In this document: in pieces, positions 1-11,400 of the stretch
Layout: every line of letters starts with the position of its first letter
Numbering within the stretch: position 1 is the first letter of the stretch
From: Lineolata rhizophorae
Taxonomy: Eukaryota; Ascomycota; Dothideomycetes; Lineolatales; Lineolataceae
DNA: 64,000 bases
Assembly (NCBI GenBank): GCA_010093515.1
Contig: MU001674.1
Span: 730,246-794,245, forward strand
Direction of reading: 5' to 3'
Notes under the pieces: generated by a model
What the model saw: only the letters and a program-made list of their open reading frames with translations
Told to the model about the DNA's origin: nothing
The model's database searches: none
Program-made: the position numbers and the translations under genes

Positions 1-342
1 CGCCAGCTGCGCCAGCTGCGCGAGCGGCGGCCGGCCCGCCCGAGACGCCGTCGGTACCGCCTGCGGCGGGTACGGCCACGCCGACGGCCGCGGCGGCGGC
101 GGCGCCGGGCTTGGCGCTGGAGCGCGGGGGGCGGGCGGCGCGCTGCTCGCCAAGCGCGGCGACGAGGGCGGTGGCACGTCTGGCTTGTTCGTCGTGGTCG
201 TGGTCGTCGTGGTCTTGCTGCTGGTGCTGGTGCTGGTGCTCGTCGAGAGGCGCGCCAGCGATGGCAGGAGGAAGCTTGGCGGTGGTAGTGGTAGTGGGGG
301 CCGCGCCTCGAGCGCCGTCCGGCCGAGGCGGCGGACTAGCAT
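1..342 (-). CDS. 5' part of a gene cut by the left edge; probable mitochondrial-targeted protein, identity unknown
   Basis: A frame starting at an ATG (complement of 340-342) stays open for 114 codons to the window edge. Its first residues, MLVRRLGRTALEARPPLP, are rich in Arg, Leu and Ala with no acidic residue until one Glu, as expected of a mitochondrial presequence. A Ser/Thr low-complexity run follows (about residues 33-52), then a Pro/Ala-rich linker. The visible part holds no recognisable domain, so the product cannot be named. The opposite strand and the other minus frame here are also open and give only His/Gln/Ala-rich or Trp/Cys-rich low-complexity protein. The presequence-like start is the main reason for preferring this frame. 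The sequence is very GC-rich, which lengthens frames by chance, so this call is tentative. Confidence 0.42.
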   Translation of the reverse strand, partial: MLVRRLGRTALEARPPLPLPPPSFLLPSLARLSTSTSTSTSSKTTTTTTTTNKPDVPPPSSPRLASSAPPAPRAPAPSPAPPPPRPSAWPYPPQAVPTASRAGRPPLAQLAQLA

Positions 343-1163
343 TGTCGTGTGTGCGTCGTCTGGCCGCGGCCTCGTTGATGGGGAGAGCGGGCCGGCGGCA
401 AATTGACGAGGTGGAGCAGTGGAAGTGGCGATGGGAAAGGGGAGGTTGTTGGTCGGGGTCACGACGCGCCTGGTGAGGTGAGGTCGGGGGTGGTTCGAAG
501 TTTCGCGCGCGAAGGCCCGGGAGCCGACCAAGGCGGTTGGCGCTAGTCTACATTAGGCAAAGTTGGTGGACGACAACTAGTCCTTCTGATGCTGCACGGG
601 GGAAATGCCTGGGCAACTTGGATTTAGCAGTACTCATTCGACAGACAAATACCCTGCGAGAACAGTGTCGGTAAATTGAGCCAAAATATGTATGTAGGCT
701 CTGCAACCGTCCATGCATCTAGTCACTAGGAACTACGTAACATCAATCGCTGGATTAGACGATTGCGCTTCACAGATGATGCATGTAGTAAAGAACTCTA
801 TTGAATTCTCAAAAGCTACAGTACTCTGCTCACATCCATGCTAAACGCCGAGACCATGCAATGCAAGGGAATCTATTACGGTATGGGGGTGGGTTCCCAA
901 CACTACCTCGGTAGCGGATCCTCGTCGGATCCTCGGACACATGTCATCCCATAAACTAGGCCCATTTTCAGTATTCACGCCATATTTACAGGAGAAAAGA
1001 AGGTACCACCCGCGTCGCTGCCCGAGGGCTCTCGTGGGGTATCAACAAAGCCAAAAGGAGCTCTTTTTTCAAGAGGAATCTAGAAGAGGATCAAACTGCA
1101 GAGAAGAAGATGAAAGGAAAGAAAGGAAGGGAGAGCCGAGCTCGATGAAGCTCCAGAGGCACC
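343..1163. other. Intergenic, no gene seen
   Basis: This stretch holds the upstream side of the left-edge gene and the 3' side of the protease gene. Base composition becomes balanced from about 550. A short frame at 941-1210 on the plus strand has no family resemblance and looks like chance. I see no repeat or RNA gene. Confidence 0.6.
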
Positions 1164-2594
1164 TTAGTAGCGCAATCGAGACGAACGCTCGTCCCGACGC
1201 GCCAACTTGAAGATGAGGTCGCCCGCCTCGACGTTGCTGGCGTCGCGCTCCTCGAACGCGTGGTAATCTTCCTCGGGGACGACGTGGATGCTGCGCTTGG
1301 TCTTGCGGCCACCCGGCAAGACGCCGCCGATGCCGCGCCCCGTCTCGCCGTTGTTGAGCAGCCTGCTGCCTTGGACGACGCCGCCGAGGGCCTCGTCGAG
1401 CAGGGCCGTCTTGAGCGCCTGCGGGTTCGTGCCGAACGAGGCCGGGTCCTCGCCGATCATGTACACCATGACGCCCGACACGTGCGGGGTGGCCATCGAG
1501 GTGCCCTGCAGGAAGTTGACCACGTTGTCGCCGCCGACCCAGGTCGAGAGCACGTGCTCGCCGGGCGCGAAGATGTCGACGCAGGAGCCCGTGTTGCTGA
1601 AGTCGGACACGCCGTCCTGGAAGCCGACGCTGCCGACGGAGACGACGGCGCTGTTGGAGCCGCCGAGCTCGCTGGGCGAGAAGTCGCACGCGTCGGCGTC
1701 GTCGTTGCCGGCGGCGACGGCGATGTGGACGCCGGCGTCGGAGACCTGGGTGACGGCCTGGCGCATGGCGGCGGAGTTGCCTTGGATGCCGAACGACATG
1801 CTGATGACGCTGCCCTTGAAGTCGGGTTCGTTCTTGCGCTGGTTGTGCTGGTCGACAACCCAGTCCATGCCGGCAAGGGCAAAGCTGACGTCGCCGGAGC
1901 CGTCGTCGCCGAGGACCTTGACCCCGATGATGTTGGCGCCGGACGAAACGCCGACAACCGAGCCGGCGGCGGTTCCGGCGCAGTGGGTGCCGTGGCCGTC
2001 ACCGTCGTCGTCGGTGGGGTAAGCGGAGAATCCTTTCGTCGCGCGGCCGCCGAAAAGGGCGTGCTCGGTGTTGACACCCGTGTCCAGAACGTAAAGGTCC
2101 ACGCCAGAGCCGAGGTTGTTGTCCTCGAACGTGTAGGTGAAGCCGAGGGACTCGGGGTCGCCGCTCACGGGGCCGGAACTAGAGATGCGCTGCAGGCCCC
2201 ACGGGGCGTCGCCACGTGACTCGTAGGAATCAATGGTGGCGGCCGTCTCCACGACGGAGACGTCCACCATGCCATTGAGCGCGTCGACGCAGTGCGACTG
2301 CATCTTGGCGGTGAATCCGCGGAAGGCGCTGTTGTTGAACGTGTAGAGGACGTCATCGTGAGCGGCGGTAAGCTCCAGACGGTCCAGCACTTCGTCGACC
2401 TGGGGAGGAAGGTCGAGGTCGGCGTCGAAGATGACGACGTAGGTGTCGCCGCCGGACTGGTGCGAAGAATTGGCCGGCAGCGGCTGCGTGAGGTTCAAGC
2501 CGGAGAAGGGAGAGCCGTGTTGGCCGTGGGGCGCGGCCGCGGCGGCAGGAGCAAACGCCGCCAGAAGTGCGGGAAGGAGCGAACGCGGCTTCAT
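1164..2594 (-). CDS. Subtilisin-family (S8A, proteinase K-like) serine protease precursor
   Basis: A single uninterrupted frame of 476 residues. An N-terminal signal peptide (about residues 1-20, Ala-rich) is followed by an I9-type propeptide (about 50-120) and the catalytic domain from about 133 (PWGLQRIS). The triad is visible: Asp171 in VLDTGV, His201 in DGHGTHCAG and Ser366 in GTSMATPHVSG, with oxyanion Asn297 in AVAAGN. Subtilases of this group are secreted or vacuolar endopeptidases matured by removal of the propeptide. The C-terminal tail of about 60 residues after the core is basic and has a dibasic KTKR site. Such tails occur in vacuolar/autophagic serine proteases, but the sequence alone does not decide between secretion and vacuolar targeting. 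The gene has no intron, and the start is the first ATG before the signal peptide. Confidence 0.93.
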   Translation of the reverse strand: MKPRSLLPALLAAFAPAAAAAPHGQHGSPFSGLNLTQPLPANSSHQSGGDTYVVIFDADLDLPPQVDEVLDRLELTAAHDDVLYTFNNSAFRGFTAKMQSHCVDALNGMVDVSVVETAATIDSYESRGDAPWGLQRISSSGPVSGDPESLGFTYTFEDNNLGSGVDLYVLDTGVNTEHALFGGRATKGFSAYPTDDDGDGHGTHCAGTAAGSVVGVSSGANIIGVKVLGDDGSGDVSFALAGMDWVVDQHNQRKNEPDFKGSVISMSFGIQGNSAAMRQAVTQVSDAGVHIAVAAGNDDADACDFSPSELGGSNSAVVSVGSVGFQDGVSDFSNTGSCVDIFAPGEHVLSTWVGGDNVVNFLQGTSMATPHVSGVMVYMIGEDPASFGTNPQALKTALLDEALGGVVQGSRLLNNGETGRGIGGVLPGGRKTKRSIHVVPEEDYHAFEERDASNVEAGDLIFKLARRDERSSRLRY

Positions 2595-4203
2595 GGTGAA
2601 AGAACTTTCCGCGGGGACAAAGAAAGAAAGAGCGGCAGCTAGGCCGGCTGGTTGTGAACGAAGGGCGGTCCGCGCAGAAGGGCCGCTGAAGAAGGCAGTT
2701 CAAGCGGAGGACGAGTGCGGCTGAGCTGGGACCTCCGGTCGTCTGTCCCGGCTGAGCTTTCCTGGGATGCTGCGCGCTGCGCGGTGAGTGTGAAGCGGAG
2801 AGCGACGGGCTCGTGAAGTCGAGTCGACTTTATAGCCACAACGAAAAGAAGGTACTATGTCTTGACGTGCCGGCACGCTTGGACGGAGGGTCGTGGCTAT
2901 GTCGCAAGAGAATGAAGAGGAAGGAATGAAAGTCAAACAGAACAATTCCAAAAAGCCATAAAGAGGGGACGGCGGCGGGCCCTTTTAGATTGACGGCCGA
3001 AGGCACGCGTACAATGCTTTGTAGCAGGTCACGCAGGAGCGTGTGCGTGAAGGGGGCGATGGACGGCCGTCCGCAGCCCCAAAGCGCTGCTAATGTACGC
3101 GGGCGCCGGCGGCCCCACCAGGGCCACAGGCTCGGCGCAGGCCCGGCGGCTGCGCGACACCACAGCGAGCGCCAGCAGCGGCGCGCCGCTGAAACCCGCC
3201 GGCGGATTGGGGCCCGCCCTGCGTCCGCCGGCGCGCCCTCGGCTCTCCTGGGCTCTCTCCCCACACATTCGAGTCACTCGGGCCGTGCCTCGCCGTGCGA
3301 ATTGTTTGCCCGCGCGGCCTCCTCTGATTGGGCGCCGGGGGGCGTTCGTTCTGGGCGTCGCGCAGGCCCGACGCCGCTCGAGATCTCTTTGTCGAGCGGC
3401 CGGCCGCGGGTTCGCGGGAAAGTGAAGGGCGGTTTCTGGCCGCGGCGCCGCCGGGGCCTGGTTGGCCGCGGCGGGCCCCTGAAACAGCGAGCCACCAGCC
3501 CGGGCCCGCGCCCCCCGCCCTGAAACGCGCGCGCGCGGGTTCCTTGCACCGCCGGCCACCGCCCGCCAAACAGCGCCGGCCTGGGCCTCCCACCTGCAGC
3601 CGCGCCCTCGCACGCGCATCTCAGGAGAGCAGCGCAGCCCCGATACGGCCTAGGTCCCCGCCAAATGTTTCCGCCCGGGCCTGCTGGGCAGTCGCATCTT
3701 GACCACGTCTCTCCGGATTCAGAGCCCTCCACTGGCGCCGCCCGCCGTTTACGTCTAATTTGGCCCTCTCGCCGACGTCCGTGCATCACCGGCCTGCAAT
3801 ACACATGCTTCAATTCTTTGGTCAAAGTAATCTTTTGCACGCCGTCGCCCTATTTGAAACTACTACCGTGTTGCGTCACCATCATGTGCCGCCATCTTAG
3901 ACTCGATCCAATTGCACCTCATCTCTGCCCGTCAAGCACCCAGATGCAGCGACATCACATGTCCGACAACAACGGCCGTGTGCTAAATTGCCTCTTCGCA
4001 CTACCTATGCTGCGCGCATGAACTGCTGTTCTATATCTGCCACTTTCCTAACCCAACTCCGGGGCTGGCCATTCCGGCCAGCTGTCGTCTGGATACGCAG
4101 CGGGGGGATCCGTCCGCAGGTGAAACATCCGAAGGTACCTTGGCCGGCATCGCGCACGCGACCTCTCCCGCCGCGAAAAGCAGACGCTCTACGGGACGGA
4201 TTC
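2595..4203. other. Protease upstream region, GC-rich block, then 3' side of the glutaredoxin gene
   Basis: From about 2990 to 3660 the sequence is very GC-rich, and all six frames carry overlapping open stretches rich in Arg, Ala, Gly and Pro. This is the usual by-product of high GC and not a gene signature. From 3660 to 4203 composition becomes ordinary and no coding frame is convincing. The block probably contains the protease promoter and 5' leader. Confidence 0.55.
2829..2834 (-). promoter_or_regulatory. Candidate TATA box of the protease gene
   Basis: TATAAAG reads on the minus strand about 235 bp upstream of the protease ATG, in the less GC-rich part of the upstream region. Only the motif and its position support it. 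Confidence 0.35.
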
Positions 4204-5222
4204 CTAAGCAGGCTGCGCTTGGACCGAGGGTGCAGCCGGCCCTCCCGTATCCGGCTGAGGGCTCACTGAATACTCCTTGAGGAAGCTGGCATCGTTTTCG
4301 AATTCTTCCTTGACCTGTGTGTGTCGTAGGTGGTGGTGGTGGCGCGTGTAAGCGCATTGACCGAAAAGACATGGGTGGGGGGCTGCATGTGTATATGTAG
4401 AAAACTCCGAAGCTGAAGCTGATAACTTACAATGTCCAAGCCACCCACGAGCTCGCCGCCCACCCACAGCTGCGGGAACGTCGGCCAGTCGGCGTATTCC
4501 TTGAGGCCCTGCCTGACGTCGTCGTCGGCCAGGATGTTGAAAAAGCCGTAGCGAATCCCCCGCTGCCGCAGCAGCGACACCGTCTGCCGGCTGAAGCCGC
4601 ACTGGGGCGCGCTGGGCGTGCCCTTCATGAAGAGCATCACGGGCGCCGCCTTGACCAGATCCGCCAGCCGGGAGAAGAGCTCCTCCTTGGTCTTCCTCGT
4701 CCCGGACGAGTACTCGGGCGCCGTCTTGGGGTCTAGGTCCGTGGGCGCGTACGCGCTCAGCTTCCGCGCCCCGCTACCATCCGAGCCAGCCGTGCCGTCG
4801 GCGCCGGCCGCGGCGGCCTGCTCGACCTTGTTGACGGCCTGGGCCGGCGGCAGGCCCGCCTTGCCCGGATTGCCGGCCTTGCCCGCGTGCGCCTCCACCG
4901 CCGCCCGCACCTTGGCCGCGTCGCTCCCGGACACCGTGTCCACCGCCCGGCCCTCCTTCTGCAGCACCAGGTACGGCACCGCCGTCACGTCGTACTTCTC
5001 CGACACCTCGGGCACTTCTTCGGCGTTGATGGAGAGGAAGCCGATCGTGGGCGGCGACGCGACCGGGTACGTCGCCGCGAGCGTCTCGAGGATCGTCGAC
5101 ATCTGCTTGCATGGCGCCGCCCAGGGCGCGTGAAAGTAGAGGACCTGGAGCGCCGAGGTCGGGAAGCCGGACGACTTCTCGGCAAAGTCCGCCTCCGACG
5201 TGACTTCCAGGACCTTGCTCAT
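4204..5222 (-). CDS. GRX4: Monothiol glutaredoxin Grx3/Grx4 type (thioredoxin-like plus CGFS glutaredoxin domain)
   Basis: Two exons (5222-4431 and 4314-4204) give 300 residues. The intron 4430-4315 has GTAAGT and an acceptor CAG, joining GGLDI to VKEEF, the usual sequence of this family. The N-terminal thioredoxin-like domain (about 1-110) carries WAAPCKQM, so only one of the two CxxC cysteines is kept, as expected. A low-complexity Ala/Gly linker (about 115-165) leads to the glutaredoxin domain (about 180-275) with the Fe-S-ligating CGFS motif and the WPTFPQL and GG-D glutathione-binding elements. Grx3/4 proteins bind a [2Fe-2S] cluster with glutathione in the cytosol and nucleus and signal iron status. 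In many ascomycetes they control the iron-responsive GATA and HapX regulators. The start is set by MSKVLEVTSEADF, which matches the family. The downstream C-terminal extension is short and Pro/Ala-rich. Confidence 0.93.
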
Positions 5223-5707
5223 CGTGGCCGGTAGGGTGTTGGACGACGTTCGGGTTCGAGGCACGTGGTGGGAGAAGATCGGTCGGTATACGGTCTCTTG
5301 TTGGAGAAATAGTCGAAGAGCTCGGCTCTCACGAAAGTGGAATCTTGAGCACGGTATGACGACAGACGGCGGGCGAAAAGAAATATGCGTCGTGAAATCA
5401 TACCATGAACCGCGGAAATGGCGAATCCGTTTTATCGATAGCATGAACGGATTGCTGGAGTAGCCAATCAGACAATCCGAATTGTTTACTCATTAATAAT
5501 ACGAGTGATTATCAGATGGCGCCCTGCCCCACCTGAGGCCTCAGGCGCAGAAATTCGTTCACCGCCTTTGCTCGGCTGGCAGAAAATGTCCAGCCAGTCG
5601 ATATCCAAAATTTCGGCGCAAACTCAGCCTGGCGAGCATCAGGGAAAATGCAGCGGGAAGCGTACGTGTCCACTGTCCCAAATTTATTCCGAGGCCGTAT
5701 GGAGCTA
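5223..5707. promoter_or_regulatory. Divergent promoter region between GRX4 and RPF2
   Basis: 485 bp separate the two outward-pointing start codons. The GRX4 5' side remains open in frame for some distance but lacks family resemblance, so it is leader sequence. No specific element could be assigned. Confidence 0.6.
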
Positions 5708-6729
5708 ATGAATCGTAGTAAGCCGCGGAATGCCCGCTCAAAGCGAGCGCTTGCGAAGAAGGAACCTCAGGTCCACGAGAATCCGAAGACCGCCCTCTTC
5801 CTCCGCGGCACGTCATGTAGCCAAGTGGTACAGCTCGCGCTCGCCGATTTGAACTCCCTCAAGCGGCCCCTGGCCATCAAGTTCACCAAGAAGAATGACA
5901 TCCACCCGTTCGAAGACGCGTCGTCCCTCGAGTTCTTCTCGGAGAAGAACGATACCTCGCTCACGGTGTTTGGCCATCACTCGAAGAAACGGCCCCACTG
6001 TCTCGTGTTCGCTCGATTCTTCGAACACAAGGTCCTGGACATGCTCGAGCTGTACCTTGACCCGGACAGCTTCAGGACGATCAGCCAGTTCCGCAACAAA
6101 AAGTGCGCCGTTGGGTTGAAGCCGATGATTGCTTTCTCGGGGACGCCGTTCGAGAGCCCGACGCCGAACGCGTACACATTGGCGAAGAGCATATTCGTGG
6201 ACTTCTTCCGCGGCCAGGAGACGTCGAGCATGGACGTGGAAGGCTTGCAATACTTGATCCACTTTAGCGCGGGCGAAGAGTCGGACGGGCAACCGCAGCC
6301 GCCCATCCATTTCAGGGTCTATCTTATCCGCACGAGCCGAAGCGGCCAGAAGCTGCCTAGAATCGATGTGGAAGAGATGGGCCCGAGAATGGACTTCAGG
6401 GTCGGGAGGATGCGGGAGGCTGATCAGGCTATGATGAAGGAAGCGCTAAAGAAACCGAAGAGCCTCAAGGTGAGATCCATACCCGTCCTTGTTCTGATGA
6501 AGAATGATGTTGACTGAATGCGCTCTAGCCGAAGGCGAAGAAGAATATCGAGACGGACATTATTGGCGACAAGATGGGCAGGATTCATGTCGGCAAACAG
6601 GATCTCAAGGGTCTTCAAACGAGGAAGATGAAGGGCTTAAAGCGAAGTCGTGACGTGTTGGACGAAGACATTCCTATGGTCGATGCAGACGTCAATGGCA
6701 GCGGCAGGTCAAAAAAGGAACGGGTATGA
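5708..6729 (+). CDS. RPF2: Ribosome biogenesis protein Rpf2 (Brix domain)
   Basis: Two exons (5708-6469 and 6529-6729) encode 320 residues; the intron has GTGAGA and ends CTAG. The N-terminus KPRNARSKRALAKKEP and the segment NPKTALFLRGTSCSQ are hallmarks of Rpf2, and the Brix domain spans about residues 28-225. The C-terminus is Lys-rich (KAKKNIETD, KMKGLKRSRDV), typical of the nucleolar localisation tail. Rpf2 with Rrs1 recruits the 5S RNP to pre-60S ribosomes in the nucleolus. I chose the ATG at 5708 (MNRSKPRN) because it aligns with the usual short N-terminus. In-frame ATGs at 5648 and 5699 would add up to 20 residues and cannot be excluded. Confidence 0.95.
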
Positions 6730-6868
6730 GTTTTTGGAACATTCCAAATGCATTGTAGTAGGCGTTTAGGCGCTATTGACCATTGTTGCGACCTTGCGAG
6801 TCTAAAATATACCTTTGCGTTTCTATGCGTTCTAAGGGTATGTACAAATATAAGTAGACGTTATGCTC

Positions 6869-8072
6869 TCAAGCCGGGTTTGACTCCTCGACTGTCCCAC
6901 GCGTTTCTAATGAGTCTGCCGGCGTAGCGTCCGACTCTCCCCGATTCTGTAATATCCTCTGCAAACGTGAGTTAGAGTGCAGCTAATAACAGAGAATACG
7001 CTCCCTCTTACCAGAAGATTTCTAAGGAGGACCATAATTGTGACTTTCCCAATGGCAGGGACATATATTGACGCCTTTTCTTTGACCTCGGGAGTGAAGT
7101 TCTTGGGTTCACATTAGCAATAATTCTAACGAAAGCAGCCTAAAGTGAACCAACCTTCTCACTCGAGAAATTGATGCAAACTGCTCCTTCTCGGAGCAGG
7201 TTCAAGGGGACCTTGAACTTGTCACCTGGCACACCACTGATGACAACATCGCTCAGTGGCAAGCAGTTTTCGAGGGTCCATCCGGGTTTTTCAACCACCT
7301 CATGCTTGCGTTTCCTCAGACCCTGGCCGCGGTGGAACTGCTGGACGTCGTCGATGTCCACCGAATAGACGCAAGCGCCGTCGTTGGCCAGCAGCGCGGC
7401 CAGGGGCCGACCGACAACCTCTGACCGGTTAATCACGGTAATGTTGTGGCCGTGGAGGCGGTTGCCGTAAGGGAGGATGGTGTTGTAGATCTGGAGGTGT
7501 TCGAGGATCTTGATGACGGCGAGCGGGGTGCAAGGAAGTATGCTCTTCTTCTTGTGCGCGGCGTCCAGGAAGCGGACGTTCTGGTACATGTTGAAGATGT
7601 ACTGGTGGCTGAGGCCCTCGACGTCTTTGCCCACGTCCACGATCTGCTGCAGGTACTGGTCCTGCCTGTTGCCGAAGATTGGGTAGTACACGATGATGCC
7701 GCCCACGTTGCTGTCTTGGTTGGCCGCAATGATGGCGTCTTCGAGATCCTCTCGATCCACTTCGCGCAGTTCAAAGTCGAACCCGCTTTTTTATTCGAGT
7801 CCAATTCGGTCCGCTTGTCAGTGTATATGCTGCGAACAAGAGAAGTGTGTGCCAATTGTGGACTACGAACACGCTCACTTTTCGCGACAGGTCTTGCCCG
7901 TGAATTCAGCATACGTGCGCGCCGCGGGGTCTCCGCTGGATAAGAATCCCACGAGCAGAGGCGCCTTGTTCAGCGTCTTGACGCCCTCCCGAACCTCCTC
8001 CCCCAGCTTCTTTGCGATGGTGCTGGCCAAGACGACCTTGCAATTGGCCGGGGCATCTTGGGTTGCCGACAT
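6869..8072 (-). CDS. MTD1: Methylenetetrahydrofolate dehydrogenase (NAD+), cytosolic
   Basis: Four exons (8072-7879, 7785-7155, 7101-7012, 6958-6869) give 334 residues, near the size of yeast Mtd1 (320). Introns use GTGAGC, GTTGGT and GTAAGA donors. The first junction forms CRENGFDFELREV, and exon 2 carries GGIIVYYPIF, the conserved VGRPLAALLANDG segment and the Rossmann dinucleotide region VINRSEVVGRP. The enzyme oxidises 5,10-methylene-THF to methenyl-THF with NAD+ in one-carbon metabolism. It is a stand-alone dehydrogenase without the cyclohydrolase/synthetase domains of trifunctional C1-THF synthase. The gene lies tail-to-tail with RPF2, with 139 bp between the stops. All exon phases agree with one frame. 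Confidence 0.94.
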
Positions 8073-8450
8073 GGCGGTGGCAATATCAACGCGATTGAGG
8101 GATAGAGAAGCACGCTGCCGCAGAAGGCGAGACGGGGGTTTCAATGGCGCGGAACAAGCATTTATATCCGGCCATGGGCGATTTGCGCCATCGCAGGGAA
8201 TTTTTTGCGGCTCACAGGGCAGCGAGGCCAGGGCCGCATGGAGGGGCGCACACGGCCCGCGCCAAGCCCGCGCCGCGCTAGCCCCGAGACGGGCTAGCGG
8301 CGCGGGATCTTTTCCGATCAAGCAAGCAATGGGCGGCTGGGCATAGGCGATGATATAATATTATCAGACCTTAGTGTTGCAGTTTGCGATCCAAGCTGCC
8401 CCGGCCGCGCTTCCTACCTCTCTTTCCCCTTCCCAACCGCCCTGCCCAGG
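8073..8450. promoter_or_regulatory. Divergent promoter region between MTD1 and MMS19
   Basis: 378 bp between outward-facing starts. Apart from the MTD1 TATA-like element, a near-palindrome gcccgcgccgcgctagccccgagacgggctagcggcgcgg-like GC stretch lies at about 8270-8310. No further element could be assigned. Confidence 0.5.
8161..8166 (-). promoter_or_regulatory. Candidate TATA box of MTD1
   Basis: GGATATAAATGC reads on the minus strand about 90 bp upstream of the MTD1 ATG. The distance to the start codon is plausible for a short leader. Confidence 0.35.
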
Positions 8451-11400
8451 ATGTCCGATGTCGAGCTCTACCTCTCCGACGCGGACAGGAACAAGAAAGA
8501 GGCATCCGCCACCGCGGCCCGGTCTGCTCAGCGTACGACGCCCGGGGCGAAGCTCTGAATATCCCGTTTCTCCGCGGATGTCACATGCTAAAGTCGCACT
8601 GCAGGACTGGAGTCCAAGGAAATCAGCTTGCTGGAGTTGATAGAGTCGCTGCGCGAGTACGTGAATAGCGATGACGCCCAGCGAAGGGCTCGGAGTAAGG
8701 CACACGACCCACGGCACCGCGAAAGGATTCAACTAACACCGGTCTAGCCCTATCGTACCTTGCCGAAGTGCTGGGTGCGCTCCGACCCGGGGTCTTGAGT
8801 GGCCAACAGAGTACGTCTTTCCCTAAACGCCGCAACATCTCTTCATGTCCTCGGGCGTTCGTTTAGGTTTTTGTATTGACATGACCGGCTGATCACTGCA
8901 GGGCATTTACTTTTTGACTTTATCATCTCCCGCATTGCCAATGACTCTGAAGGCGTCGGCGCCAGTGCAAAGGCGCTTGTGGCGTTGGAAGCCCTTGGAA
9001 AATGGGACCCGGAGAAGCCGGCTGCCATAATCACAACGTCAGTACGCTGTTCCGGTCTTTGCGATCGCTCTCTATACTAATATGATCTCAGACTACTTCA
9101 CTATACCCATCCACTTCGGCAGTTCAAGTCCCAGCATGAACGATATTCCGTTCTCATTTTGATTGATTTGTTGATGGCGAAGTATAGAACAGGTCTGGTT
9201 CACCAAGTCGAAGGGTCGAGTGACGCGAGGCTTACAGATATCAGCTGTACACGGGATCCACACCGCCGTTCCGGACTTCTTACCCCAGTTCATCTCGTAT
9301 TTTGATGGCGAGAAAGATCCGCGAAATTTGATGGTCGCGTTCTCTATCCTCAAGGTGCCTATGACCGAGTGGGAGATTGGTTCTAGTGCCCAGGTGAATG
9401 CCTCTTCAAAAGCACTTCCAAGCAAGGCTGCTGCTCATGCTTGTCATTCACTAGGAATTATTCGACGCCGTGTTCAACTACTTCCCTATCACGTTTAGAC
9501 CACCGGCGGATGATCCTTACGGGATCACAGCCCAACAACTCAAGGACAGGCTTAGAGAATGCATATCTTCCACCCCGGATTTTGCTCCCTACGCTTTTCC
9601 AGCGCTTCTTGACAAGCTAGACTCCACGTCGATGAACGTCAAGGTATTTACCATACGCCGTAGCGCGATGCCATGCGTAATTGTGTGTACTGACTACCCT
9701 TAGCGCGATGTTCTCACAACACTGGTCGATTGCATCGCCAATTATGGTGTACGAACTGTAAACCTGTACGCGGTTACATTGTGGGACGCTCTTAAATTTG
9801 AAGTGCTCAATGTACAAGAGGAGGATCTTGCCGAAGGGGCCCTGAGTGTAATGGCGGAGATAGGAAAACAGGTGACGCAAGCTCCTGGGCCGTTGGCGTC
9901 ATATCTCAAACCGATAACGAAAGAATGCAACGAGCATTTTGAGGATGCACCCACGAAACAGTCGCAGGCAGCAGGTCGTATATTGCGAGCTGTTGCGGCC
10001 GTTTCTCCCAAGTCTGTTAACTTCGTCTTAGATGCTGCTATACCCACAATCCTAGCTCTATATCAGAGTGCGGATTCTATCGCCAAACGAAGAGGACTTT
10101 TGGAAGGACTCGTCCAATTACTCCACGCTGACACCGAAGTCTTTGGGGAATGGTACACAACGACTTCGCGGCCACTCCTTGTCAATGGATATAATGCACC
10201 AAATCGGGGTGAGGCCGGTTCCAACGCCTTGGTGAAGTACTGCGAACGGATATACCAAATTCTCGGTAGTGGTCTTCAAACAAGTCCGACTAATGAGGTT
10301 TCATTTCGATTGACCGCCCTTGACGGACTGCTGCAACTCTCAAAAGTGCGCCAACTTCTCGCAGACGGTACCATATCGTCAATCATCAAACTATTTACCG
10401 ACATTGCCGTCCACGAAGAGTCAGCTGGAAATGACGAAATGAAAGAAAGGGCCATCAACGCCCTTCTTGAAGTGGCGCATCAAAAGCCTCAGCTAGTCGT
10501 CAACACGGCATTCCCGATCTTCATGGCTGCACTTCCCGACACCGACGCTGACGGCTCAGAGCAATATGGGCCCGTCCTTGAAGCGTTTGCGAAGCTTGGT
10601 GGCGATGGCCAAGTCTTTAAGACAGTCGTACTTCGGCTCAAGAATAAGCTGAATTCGGCAGTACAACAGCAGGCATCACCGCAGTATCTTGGAGCTATTC
10701 TCTCGGCTATACTGTATGCCTTCGCCAATTCTGCCCAAGAACTTGAGGATCGCGGGGACTTCGTGCCGTATTACCAAGACGTGCTACGCCCGCTTTTGGA
10801 GCAAATGACGAGCACTGGATCAGCGCATTCTACGTCTTTCGACGACGAGAGGATACTCGACTTAATCGGTCGGCTCTGCAACATTATTCTGCGACACCAA
10901 AAAACCGAAGACCAGGCTGAAATAGCCGTCGAGATGTACGGTTTCTTGCATCGACCCTCCCCACAGCAAGCTGCGCCGTACAACCAAGGAGTTCCCGATA
11001 GAGATAAGCGGCTCATGATTGTGTCGGTACATTTGGTCGCGGCTCTCCAACGAGACGTGCCGCTGCCTACTGACCCCCGCTCATTGCTCACAGCACTTGT
11101 CGACTTCTCTATGATTGACTCACTTTCACCGGGGGTTCGAGCTGCAACCCTGCGGAAGCTCACACTGGTTTTGAACAAGTTCATTCCTACGTCCGAGTTG
11201 AAACCCGTCGTCGAACCCATTCTTTTCTCCCCGCGTGAGCTCCTTGCTACCTCGAACCTCTCTCTTCTGTCCATTAGAACACTATTCTCCATAATAAGAG
11301 CTCTCGTTCTCCGGAACAGCTCGCTCCTTAGCACCGTCTTCCCTGCCCTCTTGGATACCCTCGCCGACCATACGTACGGTCCCGTCGTCGCCCGGGGCTT

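Noticed and set aside
1260-2219. Long open frames on the plus strand, antisense to the protease gene (about 320 and 245 codons)
   Set aside because: They are composition shadows of a GC-rich coding strand, with no domain, an odd Val/Ala/Gly/Asp-rich composition and full overlap with a clear protease.
2990-3840. Several overlapping frames on both strands upstream of the protease gene
   Set aside because: All are Arg/Ala/Gly/Pro-rich in the highest-GC part of the window, and no frame has a splice pattern or family resemblance.
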